From Lachnospiraceae bacterium (GTDB lineage: Bacteria > Bacillota > Clostridia > Lachnospirales > Lachnospiraceae), in the NCBI GenBank assembly GCA_016281335.1, contig JAEEIK010000097.1, positions 16,736-80,735 of the forward strand: a stretch of DNA of 64,000 bases, in the 5' to 3' direction. Below, piece after piece: positions 41,901 through 49,615 of this stretch; position 1 is the stretch's first letter; every line of letters begins with the position of its first letter. Below the pieces are notes generated by a model, which did not search any database, had not been told where the DNA came from, and saw only the letters and a program-made list of their open reading frames with translations. The position numbers and the translations under genes are program-made.

Positions 41901-43225
41901 AGATAGTTACCCATCGTTACAGTTGCCATACACTCCATGCCCTTATAACTGAAAGTCGCATTATATTCTTGCCCGATGATATTCCACTCGGAAAAATCAG
42001 TTTTATCAAGGGATACTTCTTCCAATACACTGGAGCTCATAGCGACACCGGTGGCACCGCCCTGATATACATAACGGAAATCTAAAGTATCATTAAAATC
42101 TTCTGCAGTGAATACATAATACTCATCTGCTGTTCCTTTATTTACAAATTTGCCATAATGGTAGCCGTAGTTAACGGTCGCTTTAGTCTCGCCTTCCTTC
42201 AGGGTTGTCGTTATACCTGTTACCTTTCCGACCGACACATTAAGTAACAGTTCTTCTCCATATGCATCATAAGCATAAGACAGACCTGCTTCACCATAAT
42301 TATATGCAAAATAATAGGTGCCCGGGTCTAATTCAAGAACACTTCCGTTGTATACTTCATCGAGATGCTTACCATTTACATCGAGCAGATTTGCATATAC
42401 CGTATTGTAGTCGTTTTCTCCCTTGTATGCGCTGACAGCATACAAGCCCTTTGCGGGAACATCAAGTTTTATCAGTTTGTCATAGTAGAACGCATTTACA
42501 TCAGTGACCGGATATGTCTGTACCTCACCTGTCACAACAGCATTTACTGCATTCTCAGATACTTTACTAAAAAGATCGACTTTGATTACTTTGATCTTTG
42601 TTCCCCTATATTCTTCTGTAGAATAATGCTGAACTTTGATAAAAATATCATCTTCTTCAGACAGTGATACAAGTTCGTATTTTTTTATCTTCAATTCAGA
42701 CCTTTTGTTATTATCAGGTGTCTTGTATTTCGCACTTTCAGCAGCCTTTGCGCTATTACTGCTTATATCAACGGAATTATAGACATATGTAGTTTCCTCA
42801 ACGTCATTACTTAGCAATACTGCATAATTACCGCTGATACCATTTACCCTGAAATACTTATTTGATGTTTCCGTCCAATCAATTTCGGTCCATTCCGCTC
42901 CTACTGTCAGTTCGGTTATTTCTACATCCTTGGGCAGAGTTATCTTTGTAACAGACCGCATTTCCTCTTCCTGAACACTGATATCTTCAGGTTCAGTTTC
43001 TTCTTCCTCACAGAATGCTTCTTCAGCATTAGCATTTTCCCGGACATTCTGCATCTGATCCTGCCCAGAATACTCATCCTGCTGTTGGTTCTGCTGCTGT
43101 TGCTGCCCCTGATCGATTACATCATCAGGCGCTGCCCATGCCACAGCAGGCATTGACTGGAAGACCATTGTAATGCTTAACAGCACCGTCAAAAGTCTTC
43201 TTCTCAGCTTGTTTGATAAGCTCAT
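38948..43225 (-). CDS. Giant secreted protein with von Willebrand A, Ig-like and InlB-type repeats
   Basis: 1425 residues. Signal peptide (PAVAWA end, about residue 31), then Gln-rich and acidic low-complexity sequence (35-95). Unassigned beta-rich domains fill 95-555. The vWA domain starts near 560 with the MIDAS variant VVDVTGSMQ (Asp568) and AFLITDADY. Ig-like segments follow, including WRVVNPEIARV near 770-860. A Listeria-Bacteroides (InlB B) repeat lies near 1045-1115 (FETNGGSAV, GFSFAGWYKD, LYAKW) and a BIg2 domain at 1117-1195. The C-terminus is lysine-rich beta repeats. Probably a metal-dependent surface adhesin. No anchor motif. AGGAGGG site before the ATG. Confidence 0.88.
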   Translation of the reverse strand: MSLSNKLRRRLLTVLLSITMVFQSMPAVAWAAPDDVIDQGQQQQQNQQQDEYSGQDQMQNVRENANAEEAFCEEEETEPEDISVQEEEMRSVTKITLPKDVEITELTVGAEWTEIDWTETSNKYFRVNGISGNYAVLLSNDVEETTYVYNSVDISSNSAKAAESAKYKTPDNNKRSELKIKKYELVSLSEEDDIFIKVQHYSTEEYRGTKIKVIKVDLFSKVSENAVNAVVTGEVQTYPVTDVNAFYYDKLIKLDVPAKGLYAVSAYKGENDYNTVYANLLDVNGKHLDEVYNGSVLELDPGTYYFAYNYGEAGLSYAYDAYGEELLLNVSVGKVTGITTTLKEGETKATVNYGYHYGKFVNKGTADEYYVFTAEDFNDTLDFRYVYQGGATGVAMSSSVLEEVSLDKTDFSEWNIIGQEYNATFSYKGMECMATVTMGNYLDDYYTYADALTEDVPVEVYSSENFTFTAIDAGLYYFYSSDCGDIDPKLTLRYHNTSKADDDSYDGKNFFKAYYMKSGEKVALNCTCVGKGGRYKVTVTRKIPELATLSLDKFDLTGKTINLVFVVDVTGSMQDAIDGVRDNLLKFVDRITATHANLRMSLIAYEDITETNGADPTIVFRNKDDSVWFDNSEAEDLKEVIQKNLKADDGGDTPECAVDALGNLVFDDIYNFNSAAAKFAFLITDADYKNDNIHGLTDMAELIDMLEKKGIAVTAITGKNEYKTYADLASRTGGTLLNLNDDFARGMDRFSYEIVEAAERHYIDPNFVPVTSIDLGGDLTVPLGRTRNFVPSIEPANASNKDVVWRVVNPEIARVVSTDANKLAIKGIKVGKTKVIAISKDGGYTASFEFTVSKSVISGNSLESCDSKDLITYLDNDALKEFRLVTDATETTKVDADDQKTIYETIKDKDKVIGFEFMDLIGDLSYSWRFVGTAINDPTKTISDYAIALNPESGAGALAAADGFKAYLPMTFTNSGVLPGTAEIGFVSDLIKDGVYDLYYFNEASNKLEPTGGKVNVAGGVATYNITHCSTYVIGSKDAALSNEISVTFETNGGSAVAVQKRLLGQKLVKPADPTKEGFSFAGWYKDAACTEAWDFDADIVRGKTILYAKWDVPVTAVTLDKAEIGELIAGDTITLSATVAPATATDKSLVWTSSNEKVATVTAGTVVAVGQGKATITVKSASNEKAAASIELAVSAYPTDTIIVKGSVVLKPGAKVKSWEFQDGYKDIISAKKSAKSCTVKGKAKGTVTVKAVLKDGTEKAYVVRVENVGLADRSFDTIGEKLNVKELITGSRMAESTKFKSSNKKIISVDPKTGEMTVLKNGKVKISATFGKTTVKKTYTVTMPEAAKKSVKVKAGSTANVKIKNFNAALGEYSVILENADFAEAEIDPVKGEIVFKGTAKGSTVAHLYVAGKEYSKIKVKVK

Positions 43226-43295
43226 GACATTTCCCTCCTCTTATTGTTGTTTAGCCTTTGTGTAGTGCTTATTTCACACTCCACACACCATTAAT

Positions 43296-43324
43296 ATTGT
43301 ACCTCAATTTGTACAGTTTTACAA
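43296..43324 (-). promoter_or_regulatory. Putative promoter of the vWA protein gene
   Basis: On the minus strand, TTGTAA (43319-43324) and TACAAT (43296-43301), spacer 17 bases, about 70 bases before the start codon at 43225. Confidence 0.6.
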
Positions 43325-43360
43325 TATGCTTTTATAGTCAAAACGGTTCGTGATATCTCC

Positions 43361-43547
43361 GCACCGTTCGTGAAGCATTAAGCCCCTGCTAAATCGCTCC
43401 GCTGCTAAGCTCAATCTTCGCAGCAAAAGCATCAGCCTGTTCGAAACCGTTTTTGCTTCGCAAAAAGTTTCTCTCATGCTGATTTCTGCTCGATCTTGCT
43501 AAGCGCTACGCTAAGTCGCAGTGGCTTTAATGCTTCCCGCCCGGTGC
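43361..43547. repeat. 187-base imperfect palindrome, MITE-like
   Basis: The ends GCACCG...GAAGCATTAA (from 43361) are mirrored by TTAATGCTTC...CGGTGC (to 43547). Pairing continues inward with mismatches and indels (CTAAGC, ATCTTCGCAG/CTGCTCGAT-type blocks, CATCAGC/GCTGAT), and the centre holds a perfect TTTTTGC/GCAAAAA hairpin. No ORF of note. This is the main content of the 43226-43730 gap; the part from 43548 to 43730 is AT-rich and shows nothing I can name. Confidence 0.7.
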
Positions 43548-43730
43548 TGTTCATCAATTGATTCTGGTAATAAAAAAATTATAGTGAATTATGAAAAATG
43601 ACTGTAATTCGGCATAAGATCATGGAAATTACAGGTACAGCTTTCTTCTGATCAATTATGCGGAGCTGCAAGTATAGACATAAAAGAGTTTTTATAAATG
43701 AGATAACAGCTGGCCAATACTGCAAATAAA

Positions 43731-43760
43731 CAAAAAAACAGCCGGTCCGAAGACCGGCTG
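43731..43760 (-). terminator. Terminator of the single pilin gene
   Basis: CAGCCGGTC (43739-43747) pairs with GACCGGCTG (43752-43760); on the minus strand a run of seven Ts follows. It lies 20 bases past the pilin stop codon. Confidence 0.9.
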
Positions 43761-43780
43761 AATACTAATCTTAAATTGTA

Positions 43781-44254
43781 TTAGGTTGTAGGAACCTGAA
43801 TTGTATATACCTTCAATCCGGTTGTAGCCGGTGCAGTATCAATCCAATCAGTACCGTCAAAATATACTGTTCCTGTTGCATCAGTATACTCTACATATGT
43901 AATTGTATAAGCATCGTGCTGTTCTTTTTTGGTCTTAGAATCATCATATTCTTTTGCACCAACCTTAAGGGTTGTCCATTTAAGAGAAGGCTTATCTGCT
44001 GTACTCTCAATATTTTCACAATGCTTCTTGTCCTCTATTGCAGTAGGCTTTGCTTCTTTGGAGCCATATATACTTGACATCTCAGCCTGAGCAGCTATCA
44101 TAGCACTTCTTGCATTAAGTACGATCTGCTTATTTCTAGCATTGTCGATATATCCGAGCAGTGCCGGTACAAGGATAGCAGCCAGGATAGCAAGGATAAC
44201 CAGTACCACGATGAGTTCTACGAGTGTGAAACCTTTGTTCTTCTTATTTTTCAT
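43781..44254 (-). CDS. Type IV pilin-like protein, probably the major pilin
   Basis: 157 residues. Class III leader of eight residues (MKNKKNKG) and the prepilin cleavage site G-FTLVE with Glu5, then the standard hydrophobic helix (VVLVILAILAAILVPALLGYID). The C-terminal globular part ends with a GTVYFDGTDW strand pair also seen in the pilin-like proteins at 60904-63033. It is a single-gene unit with its own strong promoter, ribosome binding site AGGAGG and terminator. That set-up fits a highly expressed major subunit for the machinery encoded at 47916-63033 (inference). Confidence 0.9.
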   Translation of the reverse strand: MKNKKNKGFTLVELIVVLVILAILAAILVPALLGYIDNARNKQIVLNARSAMIAAQAEMSSIYGSKEAKPTAIEDKKHCENIESTADKPSLKWTTLKVGAKEYDDSKTKKEQHDAYTITYVEYTDATGTVYFDGTDWIDTAPATTGLKVYTIQVPTT

Positions 44255-44341
44255 TGATCATTTCCTCCTTGATTTTTGATCCCGGGCCCGCATTTGCTCC
44301 CCGGTTCTTTTCGTATCTGATAAATATATCGACACAATCTG

Positions 44342-44370
44342 ATTATACTTTAGTACTAAATTAAATGCAA
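44342..44370 (-). promoter_or_regulatory. Strong promoter of the single pilin gene
   Basis: On the minus strand, TTGCAT (44365-44370) and perfect TATAAT (44342-44347), spacer 17 bases. The transcript would begin with an untranslated leader of about 80 bases that includes a GC-rich CCGGG/CCCGG inverted segment. Confidence 0.75.
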
Positions 44371-44405
44371 TCCCCTATATTTTTTTATACACCCTGCACA
44401 AAACA

Positions 44406-46349
44406 TCATTTTTTCTTCTTAACCATAGTCCTGTCGTCGACCAGGATATCGTTCTTACCACGCTTAGGTGCCTCTTCTTCCTTGTTGGTTATTGTCTTTT
44501 TCTTCCCCTTCTTCTCCTGCTTCGGATTTTCGGCATTCTCCTCAAGGATAAGGTTGTTGATATTGCTCTTATTCTTGGTGGCTGCCCTCTTGCCTACGCC
44601 GGGAAGATTTTCAAGGCGTTCCCTGCTTATCTTGTCGTCCTTGCCGCGCTCTCTATTGCCCCTTGCGGCGAAATCTTCAAATACTTCATTATTAGTCTTT
44701 GCCAGTATATCGTAGGCGCAGAGTCTTCTGATCTCGGCATTGGGATGCAGGGATGAGGCTGCATCGAGACCGGTGTGTTCCAGATAGGTCTTGGTGCTTT
44801 CCATCAGTTTGTTCTTTGCTTCTGCCAGTTCAGCCTCTGAGGTAGCTTTACACACGTCATCCAGTTTCTGTATCATATCATTGTACTGGGGTGAGTTCTT
44901 ATGTCTGAAATAAGCTTTCTCAACCTTTGCCAGGTTTTCTTTCAGTATATTAAAGCCCTCCATTTCCTTGTCAAAGGCATCCATGCGCTCTTTAAGCTGC
45001 TCGCCCTGACGTACATATTCCACATCCGCGCGCAGATTTTTTGCTTTTTCGGGAGCAACTATCTCCAGAACGGAAAGGGACTTTTCATAAGCAGGATGAT
45101 TCATGCCTATCCTTTCCATATACTGAGGCAGCATTTCAGGCAGCTTGGCCAGGGTATCCAGAGCAGTCCCCTCTTCTATACCAAAGCAATTATTTATGCC
45201 CTTTGCAATAGTTCCGAGACCATATACCCTGAAATCAGGCTGGTTCTGCTTATCTGCGTTAAGCGCATCCTCAAGTTCCTCAAACTTCCTGAGCTGATCT
45301 GCTCCCCAGCTGTTCCATGCAACGATCAGAGGGAGCTGCTCACGCTCTCTTTCAGCAGCTGTCCGGATATTGGTAAGCCTCTGATCTATATTATCTATAG
45401 CTTCTTTTACTGCCGGCGTTTCAAGCTTTGTTTCGGCCAGCAGGTCCCTGGCTTTTTTGAACTCCTCATAAGTCTGCAGAGCATAAATTTCACCGGCCAG
45501 ATCCTTCTTTAAGGGAAATTCAGGATGAAAGCCTGTGATTCCCTGTCTGATATTTTCAATCTGCTGTACATAAGGATGATCTTTAGGCAATCCCTCCGTT
45601 GCAAGATACATATTTCTAAGCGTACGTTCGGAGCCGTAAAACCATTTCTGGTCTTTGACCACGTCGCTGACAAATTTTCCAGCTTCTTCAATTATGGCTT
45701 TACGCTCAGCCTGCTTATCGATACCCTCAAGAGCTTTTTTATCCGCTTCTGTATTATCTCCGCGCTTTGTAAGCTTTTCTTTAGCCCGGCCTAAAAGCTT
45801 ATCTCTGTCTTCCATATTAAGGGCATAAGTACTGACATCACAGACAGGATCATATTTTCCGTCTTTATTATATCTTGCTTCAAAGATATTCCCAAACAGT
45901 TCATCATCTCCGGGAAGATACCATTTCTGCCATTTGATCTTCTTGATAAAAGCTGCTTTGTCTTCTGCATGGTTTTCTTTTATCTTTTTATGATAAAGAC
46001 CATCGCGGTAATCGATTATGATCTCACTTTCATCACCACCCATTGATCTCCATTCAGTGAAGCCTTTGATCACATCATATTTAAAGCTGTTGGATTTATC
46101 CGGGGTAACAGGTATCGAAAGAAGACTTGTCATCAGTTTCTCGCCTTCCCTGTATTTGCTTTTTCTGTTCTTAGCATTCCTCTCCTGAGCCTTCTGATAA
46201 CCGGAAAAGAGCGCATCCAGCATCGCATCGTCGCTCTCCTTTGACCAGTGGTTCTCATACATCTTATTCTTAAATTCGGCCAGGTTATACTCCACACCAC
46301 CTACTTTGATCTTTTTCTCAACTTCATTTTCATTTACTTTCTTAGGCAT
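44406..46349 (-). CDS. Large alpha-helical cytoplasmic protein of unknown function
   Basis: 647 residues from the ATG at 46349 (AGGAGG site eight bases upstream; the longer reading would start in the promoter region). No signal peptide or membrane helix. Almost wholly charged alpha-helical sequence with loosely repeated helical units containing (D/N)HP-Y or SPQYND (for example around 245-270, 410-440 and 505-530). The final 50 residues are very lysine-rich and acidic by turns, probably disordered. I recognise no domain. Located between the single pilin gene and the pilus operon, but transcribed on its own. A scaffold role is possible and unproven. Confidence 0.75.
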   Translation of the reverse strand: MPKKVNENEVEKKIKVGGVEYNLAEFKNKMYENHWSKESDDAMLDALFSGYQKAQERNAKNRKSKYREGEKLMTSLLSIPVTPDKSNSFKYDVIKGFTEWRSMGGDESEIIIDYRDGLYHKKIKENHAEDKAAFIKKIKWQKWYLPGDDELFGNIFEARYNKDGKYDPVCDVSTYALNMEDRDKLLGRAKEKLTKRGDNTEADKKALEGIDKQAERKAIIEEAGKFVSDVVKDQKWFYGSERTLRNMYLATEGLPKDHPYVQQIENIRQGITGFHPEFPLKKDLAGEIYALQTYEEFKKARDLLAETKLETPAVKEAIDNIDQRLTNIRTAAEREREQLPLIVAWNSWGADQLRKFEELEDALNADKQNQPDFRVYGLGTIAKGINNCFGIEEGTALDTLAKLPEMLPQYMERIGMNHPAYEKSLSVLEIVAPEKAKNLRADVEYVRQGEQLKERMDAFDKEMEGFNILKENLAKVEKAYFRHKNSPQYNDMIQKLDDVCKATSEAELAEAKNKLMESTKTYLEHTGLDAASSLHPNAEIRRLCAYDILAKTNNEVFEDFAARGNRERGKDDKISRERLENLPGVGKRAATKNKSNINNLILEENAENPKQEKKGKKKTITNKEEEAPKRGKNDILVDDRTMVKKKK

Positions 46350-46441
46350 TTTCTTATCCTCCTGTGTTTGTTTTTTATTTATGCTAGCAAACAGAGTGTA
46401 GCAAATGTGAAGCATTTATTTAAATCATAATAGCACGCTCA

Positions 46442-46470
46442 TGGAAAAAAAGATATTTAAATGTTATAAT
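46442..46470 (+). promoter_or_regulatory. Putative promoter placed for a leaderless transcript
   Basis: TGGAAA (46442-46447, 4 of 6 consensus) and perfect TATAAT (46465-46470), spacer 17 bases. The start codon ATG 46478 is only seven bases after the -10 box, where transcription would begin. Confidence 0.5.
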
Positions 46471-46477
46471 AAACTGC

Positions 46478-46975
46478 ATGAGCAAAGTATCCAAGATAAG
46501 ACTTATAGTATTTACCCTTCTGCTGCTTCTGTATTCATATTTCGCAGTAGCCTATTCCTGTGAGCTCTGTGAAATGCAGTACGGCTTTAAATTCATTGAT
46601 TTTGCCAAAAACGGCAGCATCTTAGTCGACGGCTCGGACGTTACCCTGTTTATGAATATAGGCATACTGTTTGCCAACGGCGCTATGGGCTTCTTAGTGC
46701 TTATATCCTGTGTGATCTTCATGGCTGTCACTGCCGCTGTCGTTATGGTCAGCATATTGCTCTTCCATCATTTTGCCCTTAAGGATACTCTTCCCTATTC
46801 CGAAGAAGAGTACCGCCTTACCAAACGTCTCTATCTGGCCGCCCTGATCATATCCATGATCGCCGGCCTTATCCTGACTCTCTGCCTGGGAATAATCTAT
46901 CTTATAATATTTACAGCCATCTGGGCTCTGCCCACATGGCTGTTTTATCTTCGTCCGCTCTATGAACGCTCCTGA
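46478..46975 (+). CDS. Four-helix membrane protein of unknown function
   Basis: 165 residues. Four hydrophobic helices (about 7-27, 52-75, 82-100 and 124-157, the last possibly two). A CELCEMQYG segment with two cysteines lies just after helix 1, a possible metal or disulfide site outside or at the membrane surface. No named family. No Shine-Dalgarno sequence is visible, and a TATAAT box lies immediately upstream, so the mRNA may be leaderless. Convergent with the methyltransferase unit. Confidence 0.75.
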   Translation: MSKVSKIRLIVFTLLLLLYSYFAVAYSCELCEMQYGFKFIDFAKNGSILVDGSDVTLFMNIGILFANGAMGFLVLISCVIFMAVTAAVVMVSILLFHHFALKDTLPYSEEEYRLTKRLYLAALIISMIAGLILTLCLGIIYLIIFTAIWALPTWLFYLRPLYERS

Positions 46976-46978
46976 GCT

Positions 46979-47113
46979 TTAACATATCAGAAGCTGTTTC
47001 TTCCGGGCTGCATCGGTCTTTGGAAGAAGATCTTCCCGTTCCATGAAATCTTGCATTGCATTCTTGTCAGCTTCAGCCTTATCGAAAAGTGTAGCAGTAA
47101 ACAGCAGCTTCAT
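46979..47113 (-). CDS. Small protein coupled to methyltransferase gene
   Basis: 44 residues, below the usual ORF cut-off. Start ATG at 47113 overlaps the stop of the methyltransferase gene as ATGA (47110-47113). Sequence begins MKLLFTATLFDKAEADK and ends KKQLLIC: a short hydrophobic start and a charged helix. It fills the gap exactly to three bases before the convergent membrane-protein gene's stop. Evidence is only the coupling and the clean fit; it could be a decayed 3' end of a longer gene. Confidence 0.4.
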   Translation of the reverse strand: MKLLFTATLFDKAEADKNAMQDFMEREDLLPKTDAARKKQLLIC

Positions 47114-47835
47114 CCGCAGATAATGTAGATGCGCTCACAGTTTTTATGAGGCTTACGGAAGGTAAATGCCTCATAGGCTACAGCATGGTCAAAGCCTGCA
47201 GCAACTGCGGCAGCTTTTATCTCCGAAGCGGTGAATACATGCTGGCAGTGTTCTTCCTGACCTATGTTCTTACCGTCTTTGCTGAACTCGAGATAATAGT
47301 GATGCGTGCGGTCTGCTGCATCATAGCTGTTCTTCCAATTACAAATCACACCATTAATCTTATCCTTATATTTTTTACCATCAAGGAATTTCTGAAACAG
47401 ATATTCTGTCTTCAGATCAAAGATAAATACCCCGCCTTCTCTCAGGTTGCTCTTCGCAGCTTTCATGACCGCGGACAGATCCGCAACGGAACGCATATAG
47501 TTCATGCCGTCACCGACGCAGATAACCGCATCCTGCTTATCTCTTAATTTAAAGGATCTCATATCATGTTCAAGATACTCTATATCTCCGGCTCCCGGTT
47601 TGGACTGTGCAATCTTCAGCATCTCAGCTGACAGATCTATGCCAGTCATCCTGAAGCCGTCAAGACACAGGCGTTCGGTCATCTCCCCGGTTCCGCAGCC
47701 TATCTCGGCTATATCGCCGCAGGCTCTTACTCCGAAACGGTAGAAAAGTTGTATCAGATAGCTTTCCATCTCATCGTATGGGATGTTATCCATCATTCTG
47801 TCATAAACTGACGCAAATAGCGAATACTCTTTCAA
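47110..47835 (-). CDS. Class I SAM-dependent methyltransferase
   Basis: 241 residues. Rossmann-type methyltransferase: motif I AEIGCGTGEMTERL, then MTGIDLSAEMLKIAQ, AVICVGDGMNYM and LREGGVFIFDLKTEY. The N-terminal YDRMMDNIPYDEME and the later CNWKNSYD and HHYYLEFSKDG blocks match the ubiE/tam-like small methyltransferases; the substrate is unknown. The gene is between the pilus operon terminator and a 44-residue ORF; no link to pili is evident. Confidence 0.9.
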   Translation of the reverse strand: MKEYSLFASVYDRMMDNIPYDEMESYLIQLFYRFGVRACGDIAEIGCGTGEMTERLCLDGFRMTGIDLSAEMLKIAQSKPGAGDIEYLEHDMRSFKLRDKQDAVICVGDGMNYMRSVADLSAVMKAAKSNLREGGVFIFDLKTEYLFQKFLDGKKYKDKINGVICNWKNSYDAADRTHHYYLEFSKDGKNIGQEEHCQHVFTASEIKAAAVAAGFDHAVAYEAFTFRKPHKNCERIYIICG

Positions 47836-47871
47836 AGTCTTCTCCCCCTTTTTCTTTGGTAAAGTGAAACA

Positions 47872-47906
47872 ATATAAAAAACTCCCGAAAAAAATCTTCG
47901 GAAGTT
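47872..47906 (-). terminator. Terminator of the pilus operon
   Basis: On the minus strand, AACTTCCGA (47898-47906) pairs with TCGGGAGTT (47880-47888, one G-U) around an AT-rich loop, followed by TTTTT. It lies ten bases past the pilB stop codon. Confidence 0.8.
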
Positions 47907-47915
47907 TTAATTAGA

Positions 47916-49598
47916 TCAATCGTAATAAGCTACCTTGGTGAGCTCATCTATGGTTGTGAGCCCTTCAGAAATAAGCTGCAACGCGCTTTCCTTCAGCGTC
48001 AGCATATGGAGGTTGGTTCTGGCGTAATTCTTTATCTCCTCGGAAGTGGCTCCGTTTGAGATCAGCTGTCTGACATTCTTATCAACCGGCAATATCTCAT
48101 GGATACTGATACGTCCCTTGTATCCGGTATTGCTGCATTTGCTGCAGCCCACCGCATGCTTAATCTGCGGCATATGTACTCCGGCAATCGCCATTTCCTG
48201 ATCTGTCATCTCGCCCCACTGTGAGCAGAAGGGACATACCTTTCTGACAAGTCTCTGGGCAATGATACCTACCAGTGAAGAAGCAAGCATATAAGGCTCC
48301 ACTCCCATATCTACGAGACGGACAACTGTTGATGCCGCATCATTGGTATGCAGGGTGGAAAGCACCAGGTGACCGGTGATAGCGGCACGTACCGAAATAG
48401 ATGCGGTCTCGTTATCACGTGTTTCACCGACCATTATGATATCGGGGTCCTGACGGAGCAGTGCCCTCAGTCCTACTTCAAAGGTAAGTCCTGCCACATT
48501 GTTCACCTGCATCTGGTTAAGTCTTGCTATATTCTTCTCCACGGGATCTTCGATGGTGGAAATATTCACACTCCGCTTTGAGAGCTCTTCAAGTATCATA
48601 TACAGCGTTGTCGACTTACCTGAACCTGTAGGTCCGGTAACATAGATGATACCGTTAGGCGACTGCAGCATATTGTGAACCAGCGTATAGTTGCTTTCAT
48701 TCATACCGAAGGTCGAGCTGTGGTCTATGGTTGCAGCTGATGCAAGGATACGGAGCACAGCCTTCTCTCCGAATACCGTAGGTATAACAGATACACGGAT
48801 GTTCAGGGCCGTACCTTCTATACTGGTACGGAAGTGACCGTCCTGAGGCACACGGCGCTCGGCGATATCAAGATCACCGAGGATCTTGATCCTGGCGATC
48901 AGTGAGCTGTGGATATTCTTCTGCAGAGTCATTATATCTGTAATGACACCATCCATACGCATACGCACAGAGGTGTGATTTTCAAACGGCTCTATATGTA
49001 TATCCGAAACATTGGTGTTATAAGCACGGATTATCAGGTTATTTAAGAGGTTAATGATGGGGGTCTCATCACCGTCTTCGATATTGACCTCAACGATATT
49101 CTCAACATAGTCTGTATTCTTGGCTGCTTTACCAGCTGCTTTTCTTGCTGCCACATCAGAATAGTAATACTGTATCGCATTCTCTATCTGGGCTTTCTCG
49201 CAGAGGGCAAGCTCTACATGCATACCTGTGACCTGTCTGACATCCTCTATTCCGTAGAAATTCAAGGGATCGTTAGCCACGACATAAAGTGATCTCTCAT
49301 CCTTTGCATAAGGCATCATGCAATATTTTTCTGCAAGGGTCTTGGGTATGAGTTCGACTGCGGTGATGTCAACATTCAGATCGGCAATATTGACAACCTC
49401 ATGTCCGAGACGGCGTCCCATGGCATCAAGCATCTGGCGTTCATTGATGAAGCCCAGCTCTATAAGAGCAGCTCCCATCAGCACGCCCTTATGCTCTTTC
49501 TGATAGGCAATAGCCTGGCCTATCTGCTCATCGGTAACATAGCCGAATTCCTTAAGTACATCACCTATTCTTATGGTTTTGGTATTTGAATATTCCAA
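47916..49598 (-). CDS. pilB: Type IV pilus / type II secretion assembly ATPase PilB (GspE)
   Basis: 560 residues from a TTG start at 49598 with GGGGG ten bases upstream. N-terminal MshEN/T2SSE_N domain (IGDVLKEFGYVTDEQIGQAI), then the secretion ATPase core: Walker A GPTGSGKST (322-330), Walker B-like DPDIIMVGETRD, His box STLHTNDA, and a four-cysteine zinc motif (CPFC and CSKC). Hydrolyses ATP to drive pilin assembly from the cytoplasm. Last gene of the operon; no PilT-type retraction ATPase is in the window. Confidence 0.96.
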   Translation of the reverse strand: MEYSNTKTIRIGDVLKEFGYVTDEQIGQAIAYQKEHKGVLMGAALIELGFINERQMLDAMGRRLGHEVVNIADLNVDITAVELIPKTLAEKYCMMPYAKDERSLYVVANDPLNFYGIEDVRQVTGMHVELALCEKAQIENAIQYYYSDVAARKAAGKAAKNTDYVENIVEVNIEDGDETPIINLLNNLIIRAYNTNVSDIHIEPFENHTSVRMRMDGVITDIMTLQKNIHSSLIARIKILGDLDIAERRVPQDGHFRTSIEGTALNIRVSVIPTVFGEKAVLRILASAATIDHSSTFGMNESNYTLVHNMLQSPNGIIYVTGPTGSGKSTTLYMILEELSKRSVNISTIEDPVEKNIARLNQMQVNNVAGLTFEVGLRALLRQDPDIIMVGETRDNETASISVRAAITGHLVLSTLHTNDAASTVVRLVDMGVEPYMLASSLVGIIAQRLVRKVCPFCSQWGEMTDQEMAIAGVHMPQIKHAVGCSKCSNTGYKGRISIHEILPVDKNVRQLISNGATSEEIKNYARTNLHMLTLKESALQLISEGLTTIDELTKVAYYD

Positions 49599-49615
49599 TG
49601 CTTTGTATCCCCCGT

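Noticed and set aside
44901..45512. 203-residue plus-strand frame
   Set aside because: Lies wholly within the helical protein gene at 44406-46349; no ribosome binding site and low-complexity hydrophobic composition typical of an antisense frame.
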